A stretch of DNA of 64,000 nt, from positions 945,501 through 1,009,500 of the forward strand of contig JACSYO010001502.1 of assembly GCA_016806645.1 (NCBI GenBank), in the 5' to 3' direction. The translations under genes were made by a program, and so were the position numbers. The notes under the pieces were generated by a model. The model was given only the letters and a program-made list of their open reading frames with translations. It had not been told where the DNA came from and ran no database searches. Below are positions 25,545 to 36,150 of the stretch, piece after piece. Each line of letters starts with the position of its first letter. The first letter of the stretch is position 1. The stretch is from Ophiodon elongatus (lineage: Eukaryota > Chordata > Actinopteri > Perciformes > Hexagrammidae).

Positions 25545-26130
25545 ACGTCAGTTCACACTTGGCATTAGAATGCGTCTTGAGTGACTACTTGTGATCGTAT
25601 TTCACATACGTAGATTATTTCTGCTTGTAAAGATCAAATGCATTGTTGTTTTTTAACTGGCGGGAGGCAGCAATGCACTTCCAGTGCCTAGTCTACTGAA
25701 AGTTAAATGCTAAAAACAATACACACTGGGTCTACTCCTTGGAGTGTTCCAGGCAAACCAAACTTCCCAGATGTTTGAGGCATTCGTGATATATCTCTAT
25801 GGCGGTTTTCGAATGGCGTTTTGGACAAAAGCCAGCTTACGCAATTTGCAAACCAACTGGAGATGAACAAAAGGAGAGCCGCAGCTTTGAAGACTCATTT
25901 TCCTTGTTACGTCCATATCGGGGCTACATTTGCAGTTACACCACAAAATATATGTGGTCAAATGCCTCCCAGACCACCTCGGCAAGTGGTTTGAGTGATC
26001 AGATCACAATGCATCTTTGTGATTGTTTACATTTGTATTAAGCTCTGTCCACTTGTGATCTGCTCTCCCAAGAAGGAATTTAATAACAAAAGTCTAAAGA
26101 GAGTCACAATAGTTTTTAGGATTTGCAAAT
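25545..26130. repeat. Probable degraded DNA transposon
   Basis: AGTTCACACTTGGCATTAGA, ATGCGTCTTGAGTGACTACTTGTGATCG on the left, and GTGATCAGATCACAATGCATC, TTAAGCTCTGTCCACTTGTGATC on the right, resemble the wording of a dispersed fish element with CACTTGTGATCNGATCAC motifs. The repeated ACTTGTGATC words (25586-25595 and 26051-26060) lie in the same orientation. GTGATCAGATCAC at 25996-26008 is nearly palindromic. The ends were not resolved. Confidence 0.4.
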
Positions 26131-29100
26131 CCGAGACAACATTACGGATTATCATGCCCCCTATTATAGAGGGCTGGGTCCCCCTGTTCAACTGCTGTCC
26201 TTTGCTCCTGAACTTGATTCTTATTCTTTTTACATCTGTATTGTATTTCAGTTCAACTGCAGTTCTTTCTGTCGGTAATCATTATTTTTGTGTCAAATGA
26301 CATTTGTTGCACAATCTCTAGAATTAAAGGAAGAAAGTGAGATGGTTGGCATACTTCCTGTCTCACACTAGAAAACCCACTCAGGTATTATTAATAAAGT
26401 GTCATGTGCGCAATCTGTCACTATTCACATCATCAGCTATACTGTGGGACTTCAGCCCTCCCACACAATGCCACTTTTCAGGCCCAGGAATTATGTCCAT
26501 GCTCCACAATGCTCCTAATTTATTTCATGTGTCCCCTTCTATTCAGTATAACTACCTCATGATGTGCAGATCCACTGCACCACTGGACTGTCTACTGCAT
26601 CATGACCACAATTGAAATTGAAATCATGGTGTGTGTGTGTCATGCTGTCTGAATGCGCTTGGTAATTGAATGTTCAATGTGTAGTTGTAGAATGGTTTGA
26701 GTGTAGCTCCCTTACATACATCTTGCAAGACAAGCGTGTGTCACAGTATACGAGAGGTCTTGCTGTCCTTGTAGCATGGAAGTATTCAGTTAAATGCAGA
26801 AGTGTACTGTGAGTAGTTCCTTTGCAAATGCAAAGAAAATGACCACAGTTTGGTCACTTTAATTATACAATTACCATCTGGCAAACCTGTTGAGCATTTT
26901 AATACATCAAAAAATAACATTTTAGATATTACATAATGCTGTATCAAAGTCTATACAAAAGTCCTGACTTTAATTTAAATGTTATGTAATTATGGTTGCT
27001 TACATTTGATCTATAGTATTCTGTACAAAACTAAACAGAATTCAGAGTTATTCAAAAGAGCTTGGTATTGCCTGCACACTATGAATTCAACATATGCAGA
27101 CGGTCCACTGTAGTACATCTGCAGAAAGATTAATGATATGAGAAGTTGGTTTATCAACTCATACAATATGTATTAATTGGGAACTGGGATCGGTGCTTGT
27201 GTTTCAGCGTTCCACTCTGAATACTACCTTGCATGGATCCAGCAGATGAAAATTTAGGTGCATCCTTTTGTCTTTCTGTCTCTGGCAATTTTTAGTAACA
27301 CTTTAAAGTCGTTGACAGTCACCATCATGGTGCACATAATTGGAGTTATTACTCTGCCAACATTCCAGGATATCAAGAAATTATTTCGGTGCCTGGGTCA
27401 CATGGTTACCCTCCCCTGGCACACGCATGGATAACCTTTGCAGTCGGCAGCTCATGAATAAATATTAGTTCAATTTAACAGTTCAGTGACCGTTTTAGGG
27501 ATTTTTGGGATTATGAAGTGAATGAAGCCATTGATGAGCTAGATTGTCCAATTGTGAAGTCATTAGTCCATCCCTGCATGTGGAATACTGTGCTTGTGAA
27601 TATTCAAAATCCAAACACTGTCAATTTTGGTACTTCAAGGATAATATCTTTCTGGACACCCTTTTGTATCGTCGGAGCCTCGAATGTCCTTCAACTTGCT
27701 GGATCCCTCGCTGCTGAAGTTCCAGTGGAAAAGGCTGACTGATGGGGAGGATGCGTTGATGAGTTCGGCCTCTTTATCTGTAACGGGTCATGATAAGCCT
27801 ACATGTAACATTAGTAGCAACAAGGTCACAGCCACAACTATAGAGGGGAACGTTCTCGCCATCCATCATATGTACAGTCGAGTGCTGCTGAACCATTTCC
27901 TACCATGCTGTCACACTCACTCCTAACAGCTGTTACAGCAGGAGAAGAGAAAAAAGGAAACCCACAAAGATCATTTTCTTGTATTCCTTATATAGATACA
28001 TTTTTATTAATTACCTTTTCCCCCTCATGTCTCGGTGTATGTGCCCACCACAGTAGTGTGTTATTTGACATGGTGTAATATTGCGAGGATAAATGGAATG
28101 ATAATAATTCAGATACATGTATTGAATTATTTTCATTGGTCGAGGTGTTTGAGCCAGCAAAACACTGCAACAGTGTTTCTTGATTTGAAATGACAACTAT
28201 ATTTCATGTTTAGTTGAATTGATCAGCGGCAGTGTTTATAGACGGTGTTTTATATTAATAAGAAGAAGTTGTAAAAAGCGTGGATATCAGCAGCAACAGG
28301 GGTTCCAGAGCAGCAAGTTCATGTTTGGCTGCTTGTAATCTCCCCAATGTACTAGTAGTTTTATAATAGATTAATTGGTGTATTTATACAGCATTAACAT
28401 AAAAAAAATTAACAAAATGGTATAACATCACAGGAGAAAAGCAAACAAATAGTTAATTTGTGCGCTGGAGATAAGGGGCTCAGAGTAAACAAGTGAAAAA
28501 CAAACTGCAAAATCCAAATGGTTCACAACTGTATATAATGGGATGATTCATAATGACAAACAGAACAAAAAATAACCATATCCCTAAATGAGGAAAGGAG
28601 AATAAGTGTGCATGTTTGTATGGAAATGATAAGCAAGATGGGACACATCTCCATAAATGTTGCATTCCCCTCTGGTCCTTCCAGTGGGGAGAACGGCATG
28701 CAGTTTACTCAGCTGGGCGCAGTAAAGATCAGATACAGATCAAATGTTTTCCTTTTTTTTTCTTCATCTGGATTTGTGTTAGGAAAACAAAAAATACCAA
28801 AAAACACTGCTGTGATATTCAATCCTACACATGACATTATTGGCTGTGATCACAGGAGTTTTGCTGACCTGCAAACCTGTGAAATAAGATACTTTGCTTG
28901 TGGCAGATTCCAGTTCCTGTAACTTTAGACAAGCAGGACAGAGTTGTCTGCACTCTTTACTGTAATGTGCCTTTTCTACTGTAAACACCAGTTGAAAATG
29001 TTTATTGGCTTAAGAAATATATTTTTCCCAATCCCCATGTAAACAGCATTGTCCTGTTGGTTTGGTCGGATTAAGTTCTTATATCTGACAAACCGGTTTA

Positions 29101-29847
29101 CCTGGAGGACTTGTGGGTGTCTAGGTGTGATTATTTAGTGCAACCAAAGTTGAAAGGCCATTTCACAAATGCTCGAAACAAAAGTAAATGATATTGAGGT
29201 TGATTTAAACTGCTCGAATGCCTAGTGAGAGAACTAATATTTTATATTAAGTCTGAAGCAAAAACGTCAGGCAGTCTGTTTCATTTAATGTTCAGTTTTG
29301 TGCATTTGAAAGTGCCAGTAACACAGTACCAACAGTTAAAACAAACATCTTTAACAGACTTGTTAAAAAAGTTTTCAGGATAATATTGTGAAATAATAAA
29401 CTGCACATGGTTTTGTGTTAGTGGATATGTTCATGGAAGTAATTACATGGACGATCATCACTCATAGGCAGAGACAAGAAAACAATCCCTCTGGTTTTAT
29501 GTTACACTCTGCCCGGTAAAACCCTCTGGTAGGTCGTATGAATGGACTACTAATAGCCATATACACTGCTGCAGAGTAATTCGTCTTGAAGTTATCAGTG
29601 ATCTGAGTTCGCTTTGAAAGGAATATGAGAATCTATGAATAAACATTTCTAGACGGACTCATTGGCTGAGAAAATAATCGATAAACGGTTCAAAACAATA
29701 TTGCTATGAAAGAAAGAACATAGTTACACAGCTATTATAATCTTACATGTTGTTTCTACATATAATGACCGAGACACATTTGCAGTAGTGGCTGGTTTTC
29801 GTGGAAAGATATGCAAAACAATTATAATTCCTGTTTGTTTTCTGCAG
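26131..29847. other. No gene recognised
   Basis: A+T-rich sequence. Overlapping frames at 28608-28922 (+, 104 codons), 28616-28834 (+) and 28779-28988 (-) compete with one another and show no domain. A short GT run occurs at about 26627-26640. Confidence 0.45.
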
Positions 29848-29980
29848 CCCTTGGTGCAGCATCTTAATAGGAGAGCACATACAGCTGAAAACCACATCGC
29901 TATGGCGACACGTCCATGGCACTTATGTTGACAACACTGGATGCAGAATTGTAGCTTCAGAGGGCCCTGTCATATCAAGG
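29848..29980 (+). other. Exon-like or conserved element of unknown function
   Basis: A T-rich tract and TTTTCTGCAG precede 29848, and GTAAAC follows 29980, so both splice borders are plausible. One frame is open across the whole interval and beyond, up to a stop near 30057, but the peptide has no recognised domain. The block has the even composition of a conserved element. It lies 2 kb upstream of the PHD exon on the same strand; I see nothing that links the two. Confidence 0.25.
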
Positions 29981-30269
29981 GTAAACACTGTATTTTCTGT
30001 TTTAATAATTCATGAGCCAAACTGTAAGCAAATTGCTCAAGGCAAAGTGATAATGCATGTTTAAATTCCCACACGAAGTATATACATATTTTTTAACTTT
30101 GCATTGTACATGGAGGACAGAGAGAACCACCAGCTAATACATGTTTATTACTTGGGAGATGGAATATGTATTGACCCATCAGTGAATCCAATTGTTTTTG
30201 AGGTGGAGAGAAGTCACAGAGATATTGTTTTTGTGTCTCCAGTCCCCGTCCGTCCGTGCGTAAACAGTA

Positions 30270-30600
30270 GCAGTGCTGCAAAATGAAACGCCGTGCCAGC
30301 CGAGACCCAACCGGGTCCGTTCTCATTTTGCCAAAAGAATCGGCTCATAATGAGATTAGATACCACAGCTTTGGAAGACGTCTTGAGTTTCATTTTTATT
30401 TATCAATCATGCATGAGGTCGCAGAGATAAGACCAAGGTCAGCGAGGCTCCCCGGCAGAGGGACTCCCATTAATACCACTACGCCGATCTGTCTTTCACA
30501 CTCACGCCGGCCGTGCACCTCTTCACTGCGGCGGCTGCACAGTGTGAGCTCCACACTGTCAACAATGCCATTGCATTAGTGCAGCCACTTCCCTTCACAT
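30270..30600. promoter_or_regulatory. Candidate conserved non-coding element
   Basis: This block is richer in CpG and less repetitive than its flanks, with words such as CATAATGAGATTAGATACC, TTATCAATCATGCATGAGG, CCCATTAATACC and CGCCGGCCGTGCACC. A 98-codon + frame (30283-30579) overlaps two others in different phases, and no domain is seen. It ends about 330 bp left of the nested transposons. Confidence 0.3.
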
Positions 30601-30946
30601 TAAGTAACATTTTTAATGTTTCGAGGAACATTTCATACTCGATGAATGTCAAATTTAACCGTTGAAATTCATCATTGTGAAAAATATGGAGATTGCTAGT
30701 GGAAATAAAATTTGTGTTCTACTGCTATTAATGTACTTTGCGGGTGTGAGCAGTTGCCTGTAAAAAATAATAAAAAACAAACTGTAATAGGCATTTTTTT
30801 TTCAAGGTTGCCCAGTCAAATGTATTTGTAGGTATTTTGGACACTGTGTAAACAGATATATCCAGATCATCGCATTATGTACTCTGAGGTAGATCCACTG
30901 TGTTTACCACTTTCCTTTATATATTGATGTGTAGTAGAACTGTGCG

Positions 30947-31755
30947 AGTTAGGTAAAGTTGGAAAGATATTCACAGATTTGGATTTCCCGGATCAATAAC
31001 TCGACAGCGAAACGGTGTAAAAATACAATCAACACCTCTCTGTAACCATAGTGATGTAGACAACAAGCTACAACCTTAATTAACCTTCATTTTACCAAAA
31101 CGGGCCATTCTGCGAGCTGGATGAATAACATTGGTCTCAATGAGCGGCGGCTGTGAGACGAGTGCTCAGGGACCGTCATATTCAATAGCTTCACTGTTAT
31201 AAAGTGTAGCATGTCCAAACTTCTTTCATACACCAATGGGCTCCTCCTTGTTATACTACAGCAGTTATTTTGATAAAAATGTGCTTTATGAATAATTATG
31301 AATAATTATATTGAATATTTATTGGAAGAAATATTCAATAACTTCACTGTTATTAAGTGTAGCATAACCAAACCTCTTTCATACACCAATGGGCTCCTCA
31401 TTGTTATACTACAGCAGTTACTTTGATGAAATGTGCTTTTGCCGAATTTTTTACAATTTAATTCTAATGCAGTGTAACACCATTGAATTCTGTTCAACCA
31501 CCAGGAATCCTGTGTTGGTAAAGCTACAATACTTTGTTCGGAAATCTCTTTTAATGGTCTCAATTTTGTTTTTAGGACAAAGTGTAGTGGCATCAATTTC
31601 TCGTCAGTCACCAGGATATCTGATGATTATGCAAAACCACCAGGTTTTTAAAATTGTTTGCTCAATTTGGAATAATTTTAACCAAAATGTATTTAGCATC
31701 GACACTATGTAAAACGGTGTCCTATTTGCTTTCCAGAAATCAGAATATTGGTTAG
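30947..31755 (+). repeat. Left long inverted-repeat arm (809 bp)
   Basis: Pairs with 32816-33953. It carries two copies of the 153-bp tandem segment and lacks about 25-35 bp present in the outer part of the right arm, near GTCTAGAAAGTGCAATGCGG (reverse complement of the right arm). The inner 350 bp are almost identical to the other arm. Open frames on both strands (31389-31712 on +, 31306-31611 on -) are probably chance or remnants. Confidence 0.88.
31231..31440. repeat. 153-bp tandem segment, two copies in the left arm
   Basis: CACCAATGGGCTCCTC occurs at 31231 and again at 31384, a spacing of 153 bp. Each unit contains small palindromes (GAATATTTATTGGAAGAAATATTC and repeated AATAATTATG). 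Confidence 0.85.
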
Positions 31756-32815
31756 GGTCTTTTGAGACATAAACAGATAATCTGAGTTGTGGATAATCTG
31801 TAGATAATCTGGAGTGAGATTCAAGGGATAACATTGAAGTAATCAAATATTGTTAACTTTTATGCATTAGAGGTTTCCTAAAGTTGTCATTTTCTTAATA
31901 TGTTTAATGTATTTATCCCCATGTAGATTCCGTGTGGAACTTGTACAAGATGGTTTCACACGCAGTGCCTTGGAATGACAGCAGCACAAACACCAAACAA
32001 AGATACCCCTTGGTATTGTGTGTTGTGTAACAGCCCAATCCAAGTGGGCTGTAGGTGAGTCTGGCTAACTCTTAACAGAGATAGGAGGGTTTAGGTCAGG
32101 AGAATTTAGGCATTAGATTTTCAACAACTCCCATCATGTAGTAAACTGCATGTCAGGCAAAATCTATTTATCCACAAGTGCTTTCACAACAGGCAGACGT
32201 CAAGCTCAAGTTTAAAAAAAAAAACAAGCATAAAGTCAAGCACAAAAAAGAGGGTGGGGGGGGGGAGCTGCTCTACAAAATATGCGCAATTGAATTAAAC
32301 ATGTCCATAGTTCACATTTTTTGATTCTTGATACATGTCAAATATATTTCACCAATTTTCTTTTTTTTTTCATGTCAAAGGTATGATTGTTGATTCATTC
32401 ATTAATAATGTACAGGAATATGTGGTATAGTTATGCAAGGAGTATTTGTTTTGCCACATTTATTTTTCCATTTTCTTTTAATTGTACTGAATCAAACTTG
32501 TCAAAATGTTGTTCCAGCATAACAATATATGTGTATATTGGTAAGTATTCTTTCTTGAAGATTAAATGACTGAACTACTTATGTTGGCTCTTATCTTAAT
32601 GTATGTGATACTTTCTTTTTTTATTCAAGACAAATACAAAGTACAAAACATAGGTTTACAATTGCACTAGTTTGACCAAATCACTGATACTACCACACTT
32701 TAACTAATGACCACTGGGTCAAATGTATTCTCAGAAGAACCATTTAGTTAATATATTATATATTATATATTATATTGTGTGTTTGAGTCTGTATATTAAT
32801 TCATGAAAGTGGGCT
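31756..32815. other. Unique centre of the long-inverted-repeat element
   Basis: This 1060-bp spacer would be the loop if the arms pair. Apart from the PHD exon it looks like intron: T-rich tracts, a G-rich run (GGG T G10 near 32243-32256), a short (TATAT)n stretch near 32755-32775 and a doubled AGATAATCTG near 31775-31811. No transposase or other domain was found. Confidence 0.7.
31927..32054 (+). CDS. Orphan exon encoding the second half of a PHD zinc finger
   Basis: A 128-bp exon is bounded by TTTATCCCCATGTAG before 31927 and a near-consensus donor GTGAGT after 32054. Its frame starts at the first base and stays open for the 42 complete codons, leaving phase 2. The peptide contains CGTCTRWFHTQC and, 19 residues later, WYCVLC. 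That spacing, C-x2-C-x4-H-x2-C then aromatic-C-x2-C, matches ligands 3 to 8 of the C4HC3 PHD finger, a chromatin-reader fold that often binds methylated or unmodified histone H3 tails. Ligands 1 and 2 would be on an upstream exon, which I could not find. It lies in the loop between the two inverted arms, so it was probably captured from a host gene, or else is part of the element's own protein. No complete gene is visible around it. Confidence 0.72.
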
Positions 32816-33953
32816 TAACCAATATTCTGGTTTCTGGAAAGCAAATAGGACACCGTTTTACATAGTGTCGATGCTAAATACATTTTGGTTAAAATTATTC
32901 CAAATTGAGCAAACAATTTTAAAAACCTGGTGGTTTTGCATAATCATCAGATATCCTGGTGACTGACGAGAAATTGATGCCACTACACTTTGTCCTAAAA
33001 ACAAAATTGAGACCATTAAAAGAGATTTCCGAACAAAGTATTGTAGCTTTACCAACACAGGATTCCTGGTGGTTGAACAGAATTGATGGTGTTACACTGC
33101 ATTAGAATTAAATTATAAAACATTCGGCAAAAGCACATTTCATCAAAGTAACTGCTGTAGTATAACAATGAGGAGCCCATTGGTGTATGAAAGAGGTTTG
33201 GTTATGCTACACTTAATAACAGTGAAGTTATTGAATATTTCTTCCAATAAATATTCAATATAATTATTCATAATTATTCATAAAGCACATTTTTATCAAA
33301 ATAACTGCTTTAGTATAACAAAGAGGAGCCCATTGGTGTATGAAATAAGTTTGGTTATGCTACTATTCATAACAGTGAAGCTATTGAATATGTCTTCCAA
33401 TACATATTCAATATAATTATTCATAATTATTCATAAAGCACATTTTATCAAAATAACTGCTGTAGTACAACAACTAGAAGCCCATTGGTGTATGAAAGAA
33501 GTTTGGTTATGCTACACTTAATAACAGTGAAGTTATAGAATATTTCTTCCAATAAATATTCAATATAATTATTCATAATTATTCATAAAGCACATTTTAT
33601 CAAAATAACTGCTGTAGTATAACAAAGAGGAGCCCATTGGTGTATGAAATAAGTTTGGGCATGCTACACTTCATAACAGTGAAGTTATTGAATATTTTTG
33701 TAGTCTGTTTTCCGCATTGCACTTTCTAGACGGTCCCTGAGTCTCCCAGCCACCACTCATTGAGACCAATGTTATTCATCCAGCTCGCAGAACGGCCCGT
33801 TTTGGTAAAATGAAGGCTAATTAAGGTTGTAGCTTGTTGTCTACATCACTATGGTTACAGAGAGGTGTTGATTGTATTTTTACACCGTTTCGCTGTCGAG
33901 TTATTGATCCGGGAAATCCGAATCTGTGAATATCTTTCCAACTTTACCTAACT
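32816..33953 (-). repeat. Right long inverted-repeat arm (1138 bp)
   Basis: This is the reverse complement of 30947-31755, longer by about 330 bp. Two extra copies of the 153-bp segment account for some 305 bp and a deletion in the left arm for most of the rest. The minus frame at 32858-33058 encodes the same 66 residues as the end of the + frame at 31389-31712 in the left arm, which shows how little the inner arms have diverged. Confidence 0.88.
33150..33700. repeat. 152-153-bp tandem repeat, four copies in the right arm
   Basis: CCCATTGGTG recurs at 33176, 33329, 33481 and 33633, at spacings of 153, 152 and 152 bp. The last copies differ by a few substitutions. The left arm has only two copies, so the array expanded on one side or contracted on the other after the arms formed. 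Confidence 0.88.
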
Positions 33954-34125
33954 GGCTGTGCGGTATACCGGTTCAACCGGTATACCGGTTTAGAATTTCC
34001 ATATGGTATGAATTTTTCATATTCCGTCATACCGGTGCATAGCCGTTACAACTGTTGTCGCTCTTCGGCAGGCAGCTAAATATATTGTTACATTTTTGGC
34101 CATACCGCCCAGCCCTAATGTGTAG

Positions 34126-35630
34126 CATAGTTTTTTAGGAAGGACGTTACTCTCAAAGTAACACCTATGTCATCAGAACAAACCGAAAAAGGACAGCTCA
34201 TTGGCCAGGTCCGTGTCCAGAATGGGGGACAGTTGGCCTGGCCCAGATCTTGACAGGTTTTAACCTTGTGTGGCAGGAGGAAGCCCACTCTCCATGTGGC
34301 AGACAGCCAGCCCTCTCGCGCAGACGGTGACGTGTGCATACATTTTAAAATATGCAATCACTTGCAGATTAATCTCCTGAGAGTGGCAGCAAAGATTACC
34401 AATGTAATATGAACTCTGATGGTTTTCTCAGTAGAATTTAGCCTCAACTCAACCAACGAAAATCACCTGCCTGTCGACTTGAATCGTGTCACATGTACAG
34501 GCACTAAATAAGTCTGACTATTCACGTAAAACAAGTTATGCTCAAGGCAACACTCTGAGTTTAGAAGGACAGTCTGGACTACTTTATAAATGAACGTACA
34601 TAGCATTCATTTGATTGATTTTTTCATCCAGTGGCTTTGAGCTTTGCTTTAGCACAAACACTGGAAATAACCAGATACATCTCAACACACAGAAAGCCTT
34701 TAAATGTGTGTATTTGCATGAAAGACTGTCTGAAATAATTAGAGCAAAGACCACACATCTCTAAGTTGGAAACCAACGGTAATGCTATTAAGTTAGCACT
34801 GGTGTAATTTTAACTTTGTCCAGAGTACAAGGAGTGACTTGTTATTTCTGTTCTGTATAATACTGTAGTTTTACCATCAGCCATCAAGTCAGCAGAGTTG
34901 AATAAAGTTCCAGAGGCGAGGGGCCTCAATAGTGAGTAAGGCCGTTCTCTACCTTCGCTCAAGCAATTTGACCACTCGATTGAAGAGACCTCTGGAAGGT
35001 TTCCAAGCCTTTAACACTGTCAATATCTCCCCCATTCCTTTCACCCTTCTCTTGTTCTCTGCTTTTCTCTCCCTCTATCTCTCTCATCCCTCATTCCCTC
35101 TCATATTTGAGCTATATAGGTCCAGGCCTAAGCAAATCTCACTCAGTGGCCAGTAGTGACGGCACAGCAAAAGGACCCTCAGATGCACAATTTATAATGT
35201 AGCTTTACTCCAGTAGAAGTTTAGATTTGACACACCTGAACCTGTAAATACCAATTGTACCATAACTTCCTCATTTGTCTAACCATACTCTCACAAGCCT
35301 TTCATGGGCTTACGGCATTTCAATAAACTTCTGTCTGGCAGCCACGTTTAACAGAATGATCCTTATTTGACATTCAGTCACGTCTTTTCATGTCCCTTTT
35401 GCCCCCGGCCCGGGCCCGTGCTGTATAAATAGAAATCCTTAAATATGGGCAAACAGTAGATCATCAAGACAAAGGTTGAAAAATCCATTTGCTGTCCCTT
35501 AATTACATTATTCCTCTGCTCTCATATATTTATCTCCCCTTCTTTGCTCTGTGCCTGTCTGTTTGGTCAGTTTAATAAACACTGGACTCTCCCTGACCTA
35601 CAAGAACACGAAGTGCGGAATATATGCCCA
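34126..35630. other. No gene recognised
   Basis: A moderately G+C-rich patch at about 34180-34340 (CTCATTGGCCAGGTCCGTG, TTGGCCTGGCCCAG) may be a conserved element. The rest is A+T-rich. A pyrimidine-rich tract lies near 35030-35105. No coding support. Confidence 0.45.
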
Positions 35631-35639
35631 ATGATCTAT

Positions 35640-36150
35640 TATGCATAGAAATAATAATTAAAAACCAGTGCTCTCTTTTTCACATTTAATTTGCCTTTTA
35701 ACTCTCCGGGGAGCTCTGGAATGCACTTACCAAAAAGAGCCCTTAATTCCACGATTTTCATAGACAAGTACGTACTGTGGTATTTTGTCATCTCCGTTGA
35801 TCAGAGGAGAGTTAAAAGGTTTAGCGCCTGCTATGAACACCTTGAAGATAAACTCAATGTGCAAGTAATTTTCTATATCAAGGGACCCAGTGGCAGTTTT
35901 TCATTCAGCCTCCCTCTGGCCCATCAATCTGCTTTCCATGTCCATTTTCCAGCTGGCTAATGTCGCCTTTCAATTTGTGGATGCAGCAATAGTCCACCGA
36001 CAACTGATCAGATTGGAGAGCTTGCTGTATTTAAATTAATTTACCATGAGGATGGTGTAGAAAAAGGCAAACGGCCAGTTGTGCATGATGCTAGATCAGG
36101 AGCGAATTAGGTAAATAGGCTGATTACCAGCACCAGAGTGTTATTTGGTG
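35640..36150. promoter_or_regulatory. Candidate conserved non-coding element
   Basis: Non-repetitive sequence with many homeodomain- and Fox-like words (TTTAATTTGCC, TTAATTCCACG, TTTAAATTAATTTACC, GCGAATTAGGTAAATAGG). An 89-codon + frame (35691-35960) shows no domain. The impression is of an old regulatory element. Only alignment can test it. Confidence 0.3.

Larger units (their letters stand above)
30947..33953. mobile_element. 3.0-kb transposon with very long terminal inverted repeats, carrying a PHD-finger exon
   Basis: The left arm (30947-31755) is the reverse complement of the right arm (32816-33953), with a 1060-bp unique centre. The outer 198 bp of the arms differ at only three sites that I count, all transitions. 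Both ends read AGTTAGGTAAAGTTGG inward. The flanking 9-mers are AACTGTGCG (30938-30946) and GGCTGTGCG (33954-33962), identical at seven of nine positions; the right copy matches the interrupted hAT terminus, so the left copy has mutated. A 9-bp duplication with long inverted repeats is typical of Mutator-like elements, and capture of host exons is well known for plant Pack-MULEs. No transposase is readable, so the superfamily is an inference. A fold-back or other long-inverted-repeat element is the alternative. Confidence 0.85.
30927..34125. mobile_element. Small hAT-like element (with its 8-bp duplication) split by a 3-kb insertion
   Basis: The host element begins at 30935 and ends at 34117. 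The identical 8-mer ATGTGTAG flanks it on both sides (30927-30934 and 34118-34125), a perfect hAT-size target duplication. The right end, read in reverse complement, is TAGGGCTGGGCGGTATGGCC. The left end, TAG plus the right-hand copy of the later 9-bp duplication, reads TAGGGCTGTGCGGTATACC; the two form a terminal inverted repeat of about 16 bp. Only 12 bp (30935-30946) remain left of the insertion and 155 bp right of it (33963-34117), the latter with a doubled CGGTATACCGGTT motif. The element was therefore a MITE of about 167 bp with no coding capacity. The 1-kb-scale arms inside belong to the younger insertion. Confidence 0.88.

Noticed and set aside
31306..31712. Open frames in the inverted arms (107 codons on +, 101 on -) as transposase
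   Set aside because: They oppose each other, cross the tandem unit, and show no catalytic motif. Kept only as a marker of arm identity.
30947..33953. Polinton/Maverick assignment for the long-arm element
   Set aside because: Polintons make 6-bp duplications and encode a DNA polymerase and integrase. Here the duplication is 9 bp and no such genes exist.
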